Shown: positions 1 to 7,949 of the stretch, piece by piece
How positions within the stretch are numbered: the stretch's first letter is position 1
How the letters are laid out: each line of letters begins with the position of its first letter
Notes under the pieces: model-generated
Database searches by the model: none
What the model was told of the DNA's origin: nothing
Seen by the model: the letters and a program-made list of their open reading frames with translations, nothing else
Assembly: GCA_009923795.1 (NCBI GenBank)
Contig: RFSU01000052.1
Span: 1-12,090 of the forward strand
DNA length: 12,090 nucleotides
DNA from: Sphingomonadaceae bacterium
GTDB taxonomy: Bacteria > Pseudomonadota > Alphaproteobacteria > Sphingomonadales > Sphingomonadaceae
Direction of reading: 5' to 3'
Translations under genes and position numbers: made by a program

Positions 1-287
1 GCCGAGAGCACGCCCATCAGCGTCAAATCAGGATGCTGGGTAAAGCCGCTTGAATAGACCCGACGCCACATTGTCTCAATATCATGCGGATCTTGGCCTG
101 CCACGTAGCGGGCAAAGACATCCTCAATCATCTTGGCGACCAGATGCGGCTCAAAGGGAACGCAATAAGCCTCCCCAATGCCGGAAACGCCGCTATCGGT
201 CGTCAGATTTACAAAGACAAAATACCGTCCGCCGAAATGCGGCGGCGGATTGCCGACAACAAAGGTCTCAATATCGGTGAGTTTCAT
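1..287 (-). CDS. Enolase-superfamily enzyme (mandelate racemase/muconate lactonizing type), N-terminal part
   Basis: This is the first 95 codons of a minus-strand gene that runs off the left edge. It starts with ATG at 285-287, inside the stop of the upstream aldehyde dehydrogenase (ATGA, 4-nt overlap). The protein opens MKLTDIETFVVGNPPPHFGG and continues with FVFVNLTTDSGVSGIGEAY, the usual first strands of the N-terminal capping domain in this superfamily, then a helix (VAKMIEDVFARYVAGQDP) and MWRRVYSSGF. Family members are about 370-420 residues long, so roughly three quarters is missing, including the barrel with the metal-binding and base residues. The exact reaction therefore cannot be read. 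The N-terminus most resembles acid-sugar dehydratase-like members (galactonate/mannonate dehydratase group), but racemase or cycloisomerase activity is not excluded. It is the last visible gene of the receptor/transporter/dehydrogenase operon and probably acts on the same substrate in the cytoplasm. Confidence 0.85.
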   Translation of the reverse strand, partial: MKLTDIETFVVGNPPPHFGGRYFVFVNLTTDSGVSGIGEAYCVPFEPHLVAKMIEDVFARYVAGQDPHDIETMWRRVYSSGFTQHPDLTLMGVLS

Positions 288-1723
288 GCCGGGTAAAATC
301 CATTGATCACCTTGATCTCAAGGAAGTCATGCAGGCCAAATGCGCCCCATTCGCGGCCATTGCCCGATTGCTTATACCCCCCAAAGGGCGAGCAATAATC
401 CTGCCCATTGCCGTTCAGATAGACACTCCCCGCGCGGACTTTGCGCGCGACGCGACGGGCGCGCTCCAAATCTCCAGACTGGATATAGCCCGCAAGGCCA
501 TAGGGTGTATCATTGGCAATCTGAATGGCCTCTGCCTCATCGGCAAAGGGGATCATGACAAGCACAGGGCCAAAAATTTCTTCCTGCGCGATCGTCATTT
601 TGTTGTGCACACCGGCAAAAATCGTCGGCTTTACGTAATAGCCCCGATCAAACCCATCTGCCCGGCCCACGCCGCCCGCAATCAGACGCGCACCTTCATC
701 AATGCCGACTTGAATGAGCCGCTGGATCTTATCGAACTGGGCCTTGCTGACCACGGGCCCCAGATGCGGGCCCTTTTCCATCGGATCGCCAAGCTGCACC
801 GATTGGGCCACGCGTGCGGCAATGGCAACCGCCTCGTCATAGGCGGACGCTTCCACCAACATTCGGGTCGGCGCATTGCAAGATTGGCCCGTATTGCCAA
901 AGCAATGCAGCACGCCCCGCGTCACAGCCTTTTCCAAACCGGAATCGGCAAAGACAATATTGGCAGATTTTCCGCCCAATTCCTGCGACACGCGCTTGAC
1001 CGTCTCTGCTGCGGACTTAGCAATCTGAATGCCCGCGCGTGTTGATCCGGTGAAGGAGACCATGTCGACTTCGGGGTGGCTGGTCAGCGCGTCACCAATC
1101 ATCGCACCCGTGCCATGCACCATGTTGAACACGCCTGTTGGGAAGCCAGCTTCCTCAATAAACTCAGCAAAAAGCTGGGCCGAGAGCGGCGAGACTTCGC
1201 TGGGTTTCAACACCATGGTGCAGCCCGCGACAAGCGCTGGGCCAATTTTTGCCGCCAGCTGATTAATCGGCCAATTCCAGGGCGTGATCAGCACGCACAC
1301 GCCCACGGCTTCATAGGTGAGATCACCCGTCGACCCAATTGGGCTATCCCAATCCAAGGCGCGGGCGGCCTTGACCGTTTCCTTCAAATGACCGGGGCCG
1401 CATTCGGCCTGCGCATTGAAGGACAAATCATAGGGCGCGCCCATTTCTGTCGAAATTGCCCGCACCATTTCATCATAGCGGCGCTCAAAAATCGCAATGA
1501 GCTTTTCGGTCAGCGCAAGGCGCTCCTCCAGCGGCATCGCGGAATAGCCATCAAAGGCCGCGCGCGCAGCCGCGACAGCGCGGTCGACATCATCCGGCCC
1601 GCATAGAGCGATTGTCGCGCAGACTTCTTCCGTTGCTGGGTTGATGGCATCCTGCGTCTGCTGAGAGGACAGTGGGAGAACCCACTGGCCGTTTATGAAG
1701 GATTTGAGGGGTGCCTCAAACAT
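284..1723 (-). CDS. NAD(P)-dependent aldehyde dehydrogenase, CddD-like
   Basis: A 479-residue cytoplasmic aldehyde dehydrogenase that oxidises an aldehyde to a carboxylate; the substrate is unknown. Numbering from the ATG at 1721-1723, PWNW (148-151) carries the oxyanion Asn150, FTGSTRAG (224-231) is the cofactor-fold loop, ELGGK (248-252) carries the general base Glu248, GNTGQSCNAPTRM (276-288) carries the nucleophile Cys282, and EEIFGPV (381-387) carries the cofactor-ribose Glu382. All key residues are present and the length is normal. The SCNAPTRM string recalls the subfamily containing 6-oxohexanoate dehydrogenase CddD, by memory of family patterns only. The frame is open back to 1861, but homology starts at MFEAPLKSF and an AAGGGCGG ribosome site precedes 1723; an ATG at 1747 is a possible alternative. 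The start overlaps the transporter's stop by 8 nt and the stop overlaps the next gene by 4 nt, so translational coupling is likely. Confidence 0.93.
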   Translation of the reverse strand: MFEAPLKSFINGQWVLPLSSQQTQDAINPATEEVCATIALCGPDDVDRAVAAARAAFDGYSAMPLEERLALTEKLIAIFERRYDEMVRAISTEMGAPYDLSFNAQAECGPGHLKETVKAARALDWDSPIGSTGDLTYEAVGVCVLITPWNWPINQLAAKIGPALVAGCTMVLKPSEVSPLSAQLFAEFIEEAGFPTGVFNMVHGTGAMIGDALTSHPEVDMVSFTGSTRAGIQIAKSAAETVKRVSQELGGKSANIVFADSGLEKAVTRGVLHCFGNTGQSCNAPTRMLVEASAYDEAVAIAARVAQSVQLGDPMEKGPHLGPVVSKAQFDKIQRLIQVGIDEGARLIAGGVGRADGFDRGYYVKPTIFAGVHNKMTIAQEEIFGPVLVMIPFADEAEAIQIANDTPYGLAGYIQSGDLERARRVARKVRAGSVYLNGNGQDYCSPFGGYKQSGNGREWGAFGLHDFLEIKVINGFYPA

Positions 1724-3014
1724 AGCCAACCGCCCTTTTCTGATCATTGATGATGTATTTAGAGGCGCGCCAGTAATGCCAAGCCGCCCAAAGTCCGGAC
1801 GGCGCAAGGATAAGCTGCGCAAGACGCAAAGACTCCGCGCTCGCCGGTTGGGATCCAGCAAAATAGTCGCTCAACCCGCCAACAATCGCAGGGGCCACAA
1901 TCAGGTTGAGCAAATTGGCAATCAGCAGCGAAATGGCAATGGACATGGCCCGCATCTTTGGCGCGGCCAGATTTTGGCACAGCGCCATGGCCGGGCCAAT
2001 GTAGAAGTAAACGGTCGGGATGAAGAGCCACCACATGAGCTTCGCCACACCCAAATCATAGGTGTAATAGGCAAGGAACGACGGCACAGTGCCAATCGCC
2101 GTCACCACTGCGAGCAATTGGGCAATTTTGCGCGGATCAGTAAAGCTTGGTCGGGCCACCACATAGGCCGTCACCAGCGACGCACCAATACCGCCGACCA
2201 GATAAATCTGCCCCAAAAGGCCGCCTGCGGCACCCTCATCCATGCCATAGGTGCGCTGTATAAACAGAGGCGTGAACCACATCAGCCCCCAGCCCCAAAA
2301 AGCAGAAAGACCCGCACCCATCATCGCATGCACGGCGGACTTTTGCGACCAAAGGAAGCGGAATGTTTCCATCACGCTGGGAGCCTTTTCTTCAACCACA
2401 GCATCCAGACGGCCCCGCACAGGCTCCTTAATCGTCACCATGATGATCAAGGCTAGGATAATACCGGGAATGCCAAGCACCAAAAATGCCGCGCGCCAGC
2501 CATGCTGGGTCGACACAAGGCCGGCAATATCAGAACCAAGCCAGGCCCCAATTGGCGCCCCAAGGGCAAAGACCGTCATCGCCATAGACCGCCGGTCGGC
2601 CGGGAAATAATCGGCAATGATGGAATTGCAGGCGGGAGTTCCCCCGGCCTCGCCAATCCCAACACCAATCCGGGCCAGCAGAAGATCGAAATAGCCGCGT
2701 GTATAGCCTGTCAGCGTCGTCATGACCGACCAGACCGTCACACATGCCGCCAACAGCGTCCGCCGATTTGTCCGATCACATAACCAAGAGAGAGGGATGC
2801 CCATGATAACATAAAAGAGCGCGAGTGGAATGCCGAGGGAGGCCGCGCCTGAATCGCTCAGGTTTAACTCCTTGCTGATCGGCCCCAACAACGTTGAGAG
2901 GACATAACGATCCGCAATGCTAATCGTATAAACGAGCATCATGATGAAGAGGACGTACCATCGCTGCCCGAGCGTCGCGACGTCGTCAGCCTTGGCTGGT
3001 GCTTTACTCGCCAT
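1716..3014 (-). CDS. Spinster-type MFS transporter
   Basis: A 432-residue inner-membrane carrier of the major facilitator superfamily. After a short cytoplasmic N-terminus, the first membrane helix ends in TISIADRYVLS with the Asp35-Arg36 pair typical of this group. Motif A lies in the loop between helices 2 and 3 (WLCDRTNRR, 77-85) and a motif B-like segment in helix 4 (ARIGVGIGEAGG, 114-125). A second hydrophobic half from about residue 220 gives the usual 12-helix layout. Such carriers are abundant in sphingomonads and are assigned to sugars, sugar acids, aromatics or lipids; the substrate cannot be read here. The ATG at 3012-3014 has a good GAGGGGATGA ribosome site upstream, and the gene follows the sulfotransferase stop after only 14 nt. 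Its last codons overlap the aldehyde dehydrogenase start. It probably imports what the outer-membrane receptor delivers to the periplasm. Confidence 0.92.
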   Translation of the reverse strand: MASKAPAKADDVATLGQRWYVLFIMMLVYTISIADRYVLSTLLGPISKELNLSDSGAASLGIPLALFYVIMGIPLSWLCDRTNRRTLLAACVTVWSVMTTLTGYTRGYFDLLLARIGVGIGEAGGTPACNSIIADYFPADRRSMAMTVFALGAPIGAWLGSDIAGLVSTQHGWRAAFLVLGIPGIILALIIMVTIKEPVRGRLDAVVEEKAPSVMETFRFLWSQKSAVHAMMGAGLSAFWGWGLMWFTPLFIQRTYGMDEGAAGGLLGQIYLVGGIGASLVTAYVVARPSFTDPRKIAQLLAVVTAIGTVPSFLAYYTYDLGVAKLMWWLFIPTVYFYIGPAMALCQNLAAPKMRAMSIAISLLIANLLNLIVAPAIVGGLSDYFAGSQPASAESLRLAQLILAPSGLWAAWHYWRASKYIINDQKRAVGYV

Positions 3015-3028
3015 GTCTCATCCCCTCA

Positions 3029-5092
3029 TTATTTGGCCAGCTCTGGCCCCAAAAATTCCCGCAGCGGCGCAAGCCAAGGCTCGAAATTCTTCCACTGATC
3101 CAGCCCGTCACGGAAAATCGGCTGGCGCACCTGTTCGGAGCTCGGCGTGCGTACACTGCGCTTCGTTTTGTGAAACTCGACACAGGCGTCCTCAAACGGC
3201 AGACCGCAATAATCCAAAATGCGGCGCACATTGCCTTCCAGATCGTCGATCACATCTTCATGCTGAACGCGCAGCACCCGCCCGGGCAATACCGCATCCC
3301 AATGATCCATCAGCTCAACATATGTGCGGTAATAGCGGGCGATATCCTCAAGCCCGTAGGTGAATTCTTGGCCCTGCGCGAACAACTGCTTAAAGTTGCT
3401 GAAACAACAAGCCATCGGATCACGGCGCGCATCAATAATCTTGGCATTGGGGAGGATCAGGTGGATCAACCCTACATGCCGAAAGTTATTCGGCATTTTG
3501 TCGATAAAATAGGGGCGACCCAAAGCCCTATTGGGCATCGTATCAGCGATATACTGCTCACCGAACTTGCGAATTGCGTCCGCGTCGAGTTCCTCAAGCA
3601 CCCCGGGGTAGCGCGGTTCATCAAAGTTCAATTCGCGGCCCTGCAATTCATGCACAATGCGCTGAATATCTGGCAATTCCTGCGTGCCTTCGACCATGCT
3701 GTGTGACGCGAGGATTTGCTCAATCAGCGTCGAGCCCGAACGCGGCAGGCCAAGCACGAAGATTGGTGAAGGGTCGTCTAGGCCCCAGCCTTTGCGCGCA
3801 GCAAAGAAGCTCGGCGTACATACCCGCTTTTGTTCGCGGGTGTTGGTTTCGAAAAACTCAGGGAGAAAGCCGTTGCTCGCGCGGTGCATGGCATTGCCCC
3901 GGTCATATGCCGCCCATGATGCCGCATAATCGCCCTGATCCTCAAGCGCCTTGCCCAAAGCAAACGCGATGTGAACTCGGTCGACCTCTGTGGTGGCAAC
4001 GTCATCAAGCCGGTCGCGCATCACCGCGATAGAGTCCGCCGTGAAGCGATAGGTCTTCAGATTGGCAAGGCTCCACCAGGCGTCACCAAAATCGGGCCGG
4101 TCGGCTGTCGCGGCCATATAGGCCTCAATGGCCTCAGCAGTTCGGCCCTCAGTCTTCAGCGCGTGACCAAGCCACAGGTTGAGATCAGCACGGCGCACCC
4201 GCGCCATAAGCGTGTCACCCGGAATTTCGGCCAGCATCTCGCGATAGGCTGGGATAACCCCTTCAAAATCGCCAAGCCCGACCTGAATTGTTGCGGCCTG
4301 AATGCGGTGGGCATGTTTGCTTGGATCCAGCTTGAGCAGCGGCTCAAGAGCATCTCGTGCTTGCGGGAATTTGTGTCGGGCAATGAGCACCTGCACATAT
4401 TCGCTGCGCGCTTCGTGATGTTCCGGCACCATCAACAATACACCGGCATAGAGCGTTTCCGCATCATCGAGCACATTGCGCATATGGCCGATCTGGGCGA
4501 GCAGACGCATCGCTTCCGGATGGTCGCCAGCCTCGATCAGGAACCTGCGGATCTGCATTTCTGCGTCGTCGACCTCGCCGTCGCCAAACAGCTGTTTCGC
4601 GTGCACGATCGGCGGCGGAATGCTGTTGAGATGCGCGACCTGCTTGACAGCGACCTCTGCACTGGCTGCATCCCCCGTCATGCGGTAAAGTCCGACGAGC
4701 ATGTGCCAGCCCATTGTCAGGGCGGAATTGATCATCACCGCGGCACGCAAGTCGGCAATTGCGGCAGGCGCGTCACGCCGCGCAACATGGCAAAGCCCGC
4801 GTTCGAGAAACATCTGGCTGAATTGGGGATGGTGCTGTGCCAGCCGATTGAGGAGATCCAACGCCGCTTGTGTCTGCTGTGTCAGGCGGAGCGACTGCGC
4901 CGCTATTAGGAGGATATCCCGGTTCGTCGGGTCAACTTCAAGGAGGCGGTGCGCACCGACAAGCGCGCCTGCATGATCATCCTTGGCCTGGAGAGCACGA
5001 AGATCAGCGATCTCTGCGGCCAGCGGCGATGCTGGATTTAGCGGCGCAGACGAGGCCTTATCAGAAATAGGAAGGTCGGATTGTGTGGCCAT
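3029..5092 (-). CDS. TPR-repeat sulfotransferase
   Basis: A 687-residue two-part protein. Residues about 25-400 are helical tetratricopeptide-like repeats (for example ALDLLNRLAQHHPQF, AEAIEAYMAATADRPDFGDA). The C-terminal part is a PAPS-dependent sulfotransferase domain: a P-loop-like 5'-phosphosulfate motif LGLPRSGSTLIEQ (447-459), FIDKMPNNF (529-537), the 3'-phosphate-binding stretch IDARRDPMACCFSNF (553-567) and TKRSVRTPSSEQVRQPIF near 643-660. No signal peptide is visible, so it is probably cytoplasmic. It should move a sulfuryl group from PAPS to a protein or small molecule; the acceptor is unknown. The ATG at 5090-5092 has AGGGC upstream. A perfect TTGACA on the minus strand at 5126-5131 suggests a promoter of its own, but no convincing -10 box follows. 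It lies beyond the receptor's terminator and leads the four-gene run to the left edge. Confidence 0.9.
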   Translation of the reverse strand: MATQSDLPISDKASSAPLNPASPLAAEIADLRALQAKDDHAGALVGAHRLLEVDPTNRDILLIAAQSLRLTQQTQAALDLLNRLAQHHPQFSQMFLERGLCHVARRDAPAAIADLRAAVMINSALTMGWHMLVGLYRMTGDAASAEVAVKQVAHLNSIPPPIVHAKQLFGDGEVDDAEMQIRRFLIEAGDHPEAMRLLAQIGHMRNVLDDAETLYAGVLLMVPEHHEARSEYVQVLIARHKFPQARDALEPLLKLDPSKHAHRIQAATIQVGLGDFEGVIPAYREMLAEIPGDTLMARVRRADLNLWLGHALKTEGRTAEAIEAYMAATADRPDFGDAWWSLANLKTYRFTADSIAVMRDRLDDVATTEVDRVHIAFALGKALEDQGDYAASWAAYDRGNAMHRASNGFLPEFFETNTREQKRVCTPSFFAARKGWGLDDPSPIFVLGLPRSGSTLIEQILASHSMVEGTQELPDIQRIVHELQGRELNFDEPRYPGVLEELDADAIRKFGEQYIADTMPNRALGRPYFIDKMPNNFRHVGLIHLILPNAKIIDARRDPMACCFSNFKQLFAQGQEFTYGLEDIARYYRTYVELMDHWDAVLPGRVLRVQHEDVIDDLEGNVRRILDYCGLPFEDACVEFHKTKRSVRTPSSEQVRQPIFRDGLDQWKNFEPWLAPLREFLGPELAK

Positions 5093-5146
5093 AACGCCCT
5101 ATTGTGTCGGCAATCATCGAACGCTTGTCAAACTTCAAGCACTCTC

Positions 5147-5181
5147 AAAAAGCAAGGGGCGGTGCCATAGGCACCGCCCCT
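5147..5181 (-). terminator. Rho-independent terminator after the TonB-dependent receptor
   Basis: On the minus strand an 11-bp perfect GC-rich stem (GGGGCGGTGCC with GGCACCGCCCC, plus coordinates 5156-5166 and 5170-5180, extendable by an A-T pair to 5155/5181) closes a 3-nt loop and is followed by TTGCTTTTT. It lies 27 nt past the receptor's stop codon. A smaller inverted repeat (TCACGT/ACGTGA, 5187-5192 and 5202-5207) sits between the stop and the terminator. Confidence 0.85.
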
Positions 5182-5207
5182 GCCTGTCACGTCATCGTGC
5201 CACGTGA

Positions 5208-7895
5208 TCAGTACTTGGTGCTGATCTTGAGGCCGTAAGTCATCGGACGAACGATCGTCGACGTCTTGATGTACTGCGACGAGTTAGTGAACGTCGAAGC
5301 GTGGCTGTTGAACAAGTTATCCCCGAATAGAGTCACAGTCCAATTGTCCCGCGTAAAGCCGATCTGCGCATCGGTAAGGGCATAGCCCGGCATCTTGTAG
5401 CGCAAAACGGTCGTGGCGGGGACGATGATCCCATTGGGGCCAAGCACGCTGCCGTTACCAGCAACATCACCCGACGGATAGGTCGCCGGCTGGTTGTACA
5501 TGGAGCTGGTGTAATTCACGCCACCCGCAACAAACCAGTTGATGTCAGCACCGCCAGTCCATTCGTAACGAACCCGGATATTGCCCTGGAAGTGCGGGCT
5601 GAACGGCGTAATGCCGCCGACGTTACCAAACGGGCTCTGAACCGGAAGAACCTTGCCGCCCACAGCCACCTGCGTGATGCACTTGCCAAAAGACGAGGCA
5701 GCAGGGTTGTTCGCGATGAAGCAAGGCGCATTCGCTTGCTTGCTGTCGTTGTACGTTGCCGAACCCTGGATCGTCAGACCATCACTCGGACGGGCAACGA
5801 TCTGAGCTTCAACGCCCTTGATGTGATAGGTTGGGCCATTGGTTCCGAAAGCGGTGTTGCCGAAGCCAGCCGCCGGGTTGAAGAAGCCAATCTGCGTATT
5901 TTCCCAGACCATGTAGTAAGCCGAGGCGTTAAACGTGACCTTCCGGTCGAACAGATCGGTCTTCACGCCCATTTCCCAGTTGGTCAGGTTATCCGGGGCA
6001 TAGGCGGCCGGAACCAGCAACTGCTTCACACCCGGCTTAACAGGATCCGCAACACGCGATGACGAACCACGGTTGAAGGCACCAGGACGGAAACCTTGGC
6101 TGAACGTGGCGTAAACCATCGTGCCATCCTGCGGCTTCCAAGTAATCGTGCCCTTGCTCTTGAAGCCATGATAGGTCGACTTCAGATTCTGCGCGTCAAG
6201 GTTAGACCCCGTCACACAAACCGGGGTTTGATAGCAAGAGGCAGAGAAAGACGAGTAAACCGACCCCTTCTCGTAGTTCTTATAGTTATAATAGCGGGTT
6301 CCCGCCGTGAGCGTCAGGTTCGGCATGATGTCGAAATCGACCGAGGTGAACGCTGCATATTGCTTATAACCGCGCTGAATGTCTTCACCGAAGGCAACAG
6401 CCGGGCCGCGTGGGCCCGCAATGTTGAGCGTGGCGGCGGGATTTGGAGCCACGAGACCGAGGCAGACCGAACCAGCGGCCTTGATCTGCGCAACCGTCAG
6501 CGAGGGATCGCACGACGGAATGGTCTTATAATCCCAATCCATATTGTCTTCGATCGCGAACTGCTCATAATAAGCGCCCGCAATTGCGCGGATCCGGCCC
6601 TCATCAGGCGTGCTGATACGGAATTCGTGGCTCTGGTGCGTATTACGAACCTTATCGTACCAGTAGCTGTTGGGCTCATGGCAGAAGGGAGCCTGGCCAG
6701 CACCGAAATAATAGTTGGCGCCACCGGTGCACTGATAGAAGATGCCATAAGTCGCACGCGCATAGTTGGTGTAATCACCCTGCTGCGAAATATGGCGGGT
6801 CAGATAAGCACCGGTGTAAATCAGGCTGAAATCGCTGACCTTGCCGTTGAGTGTCCACGCCGTGTTTGAGTAGGAGTCATTGTTGTACTGCGGCGAGAAC
6901 AAGGTTGACGACATGCCCGTCAGCGGTGCGTAGTCATAGGTATATGTCTGCGTCGCAAACGTACCGCGCGACTTCAGGCTCTGGTAAGATTGCGAGACCA
7001 GCAAGTTCCAATCGGGCGCAATTTGGTAGTCCAGCGAAACGCGGCCACCCGTGTAATCAACCGGATTGAAATTATCTTCAACCAAAGCGTTATTATTATA
7101 CTTGCCGTCATTGGTCTGCTGGCTTGGCGTCAACTTGTTACCGTTGCCGCGATAGGCCAGATAATAAGAGCCAAGATCGGTCGGCTGACGCGTGAAGGTC
7201 GAGAATTTGTTGTCGATATAGCCGCCATGGTGATCGGTGTAGATCACAGCGCGAACCGCCAACTTGTCTTCGATGATCGGAATATTGACCATCGCGTTGA
7301 ATGCAGCGTTTGTCCCACCACCGGAAGTGCCGCCAAAGCTGCCTTCCATGCGACCTTCGAACTTGTCGAGCTTGGGCTTGTTGGTGATGTAGCGAACCAC
7401 ACCAGCCTGCGCGCCACCGCCGAACAATGTACCCTGCGGGCCTTCGAGCACTTCGACGCGCTCAATATCAGCAACATAGACATCGGCGTTGCGCGCCGGG
7501 AACTGCATCGACTGATCATCAAGGTACAGAGCGACGTTCGGGAAGCCGCCAATCGTGGCTGAGGACTGCTGACCCGCAAAGCCGGCCGACAGGCCGCGCA
7601 TGAAGATCGCGCCGCCGCCCGGGCCGTTGCTGCCGAAGGTGACGTTGGGGGTGTACTTCAACAAATCGTTGAGGGTGGTGACGTTGAGCTTGCTCAGCGT
7701 TTCGGTGCTAAACGCCTGCAGCGTCATCGGCACGTCTTGGATTGACTGATCGCGGCGCGTGGCCGTGACGACGATGTCGGCAACGCCGCCCTCATCGTTT
7801 GCAGCACCACTGTCCTGTGCGAAGGCTGGCCCACTGCCAGCTCCGAGAGCTGCGATAACAAACGCAGCCGTCGTGAATTTTAATGATGTTTTCAA
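5208..7895 (-). CDS. TonB-dependent outer-membrane receptor
   Basis: An 895-residue TonB-dependent receptor, taking up a substrate across the outer membrane with energy from TonB-ExbBD. A Sec signal peptide covers residues 1-26 (cut after AFA, before QDSG). A TonB-box-like IVVTATRR lies at 41-48. The plug domain follows, with MRGLSAGF (99-106) and IERVEVLEGPQGTLFGGG (144-161), then a beta-barrel ending YGLKISTKY with the C-terminal aromatic residue. The start must be TTG (plus strand CAA, 7893-7895): no ATG or GTG precedes the signal peptide in a usable position, and GGGGAG sits 7 nt upstream. All eight cysteines fall in four close pairs (389/405, 462/478, 554/560, 725/739) in long segments likely to be extracellular loops. 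The ligand is unknown; nothing points specifically to iron, and the neighbours favour an organic nutrient. Confidence 0.95.
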   Translation of the reverse strand: MKTSLKFTTAAFVIAALGAGSGPAFAQDSGAANDEGGVADIVVTATRRDQSIQDVPMTLQAFSTETLSKLNVTTLNDLLKYTPNVTFGSNGPGGGAIFMRGLSAGFAGQQSSATIGGFPNVALYLDDQSMQFPARNADVYVADIERVEVLEGPQGTLFGGGAQAGVVRYITNKPKLDKFEGRMEGSFGGTSGGGTNAAFNAMVNIPIIEDKLAVRAVIYTDHHGGYIDNKFSTFTRQPTDLGSYYLAYRGNGNKLTPSQQTNDGKYNNNALVEDNFNPVDYTGGRVSLDYQIAPDWNLLVSQSYQSLKSRGTFATQTYTYDYAPLTGMSSTLFSPQYNNDSYSNTAWTLNGKVSDFSLIYTGAYLTRHISQQGDYTNYARATYGIFYQCTGGANYYFGAGQAPFCHEPNSYWYDKVRNTHQSHEFRISTPDEGRIRAIAGAYYEQFAIEDNMDWDYKTIPSCDPSLTVAQIKAAGSVCLGLVAPNPAATLNIAGPRGPAVAFGEDIQRGYKQYAAFTSVDFDIMPNLTLTAGTRYYNYKNYEKGSVYSSFSASCYQTPVCVTGSNLDAQNLKSTYHGFKSKGTITWKPQDGTMVYATFSQGFRPGAFNRGSSSRVADPVKPGVKQLLVPAAYAPDNLTNWEMGVKTDLFDRKVTFNASAYYMVWENTQIGFFNPAAGFGNTAFGTNGPTYHIKGVEAQIVARPSDGLTIQGSATYNDSKQANAPCFIANNPAASSFGKCITQVAVGGKVLPVQSPFGNVGGITPFSPHFQGNIRVRYEWTGGADINWFVAGGVNYTSSMYNQPATYPSGDVAGNGSVLGPNGIIVPATTVLRYKMPGYALTDAQIGFTRDNWTVTLFGDNLFNSHASTFTNSSQYIKTSTIVRPMTYGLKISTKY

Positions 7896-7902
7896 AGCTA
7901 TT

Positions 7903-7908
7903 CTCCCC
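7903..7908 (-). promoter_or_regulatory. Ribosome binding site fixing the TTG start of the receptor
   Basis: Minus-strand GGGGAG lies 7 nt before the TTG codon at 7893-7895. The following codons give MKTSLKFTTAAFVIAALG, a normal signal-peptide beginning, so TTG is the best start. Confidence 0.8.
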
Positions 7909-7920
7909 GGTTTAATTCAA

Positions 7921-7949
7921 ATTATAAAGCTTGGAACCAGATTTTTCAC
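7921..7949 (-). promoter_or_regulatory. Sigma70-like promoter for the TonB-dependent receptor
   Basis: On the minus strand, GTGAAA (plus 7944-7949, 4 of 6 matches to TTGACA) is followed after exactly 17 nt by a perfect TATAAT (plus 7921-7926). The predicted transcript would start near 7914, giving a leader of about 19 nt that includes the GGGGAG ribosome site. No clear operator overlaps it. Confidence 0.55.

Noticed and set aside
329..1045. Plus-strand open frame of 238 codons opposite the aldehyde dehydrogenase
   Set aside because: No recognisable motifs and it lies wholly antisense to a gene with complete catalytic motifs; an open frame mirrored by codon bias.
1724..1861. 46-codon N-terminal extension of the aldehyde dehydrogenase
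   Set aside because: It lies within the transporter gene, is Arg-rich and unlike the family; the start at 1723 has a ribosome site and begins at the family homology.
3971..4909. Plus-strand open frame of 312 codons opposite the TPR-sulfotransferase
   Set aside because: Low-complexity His/Arg/Cys-rich translation without domains, antisense to a well-supported protein.
5101..5131. Promoter for the sulfotransferase built on the perfect minus-strand TTGACA
   Set aside because: The only fair -10 (CACAAT) needs a 19-nt spacer and would start the transcript almost at the ATG, so I did not list it as a feature.
6096..6869. Plus-strand open frame of 257 codons opposite the TonB-dependent receptor
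   Set aside because: Arg/Ile-rich translation with no family features; shadow of the receptor reading frame.
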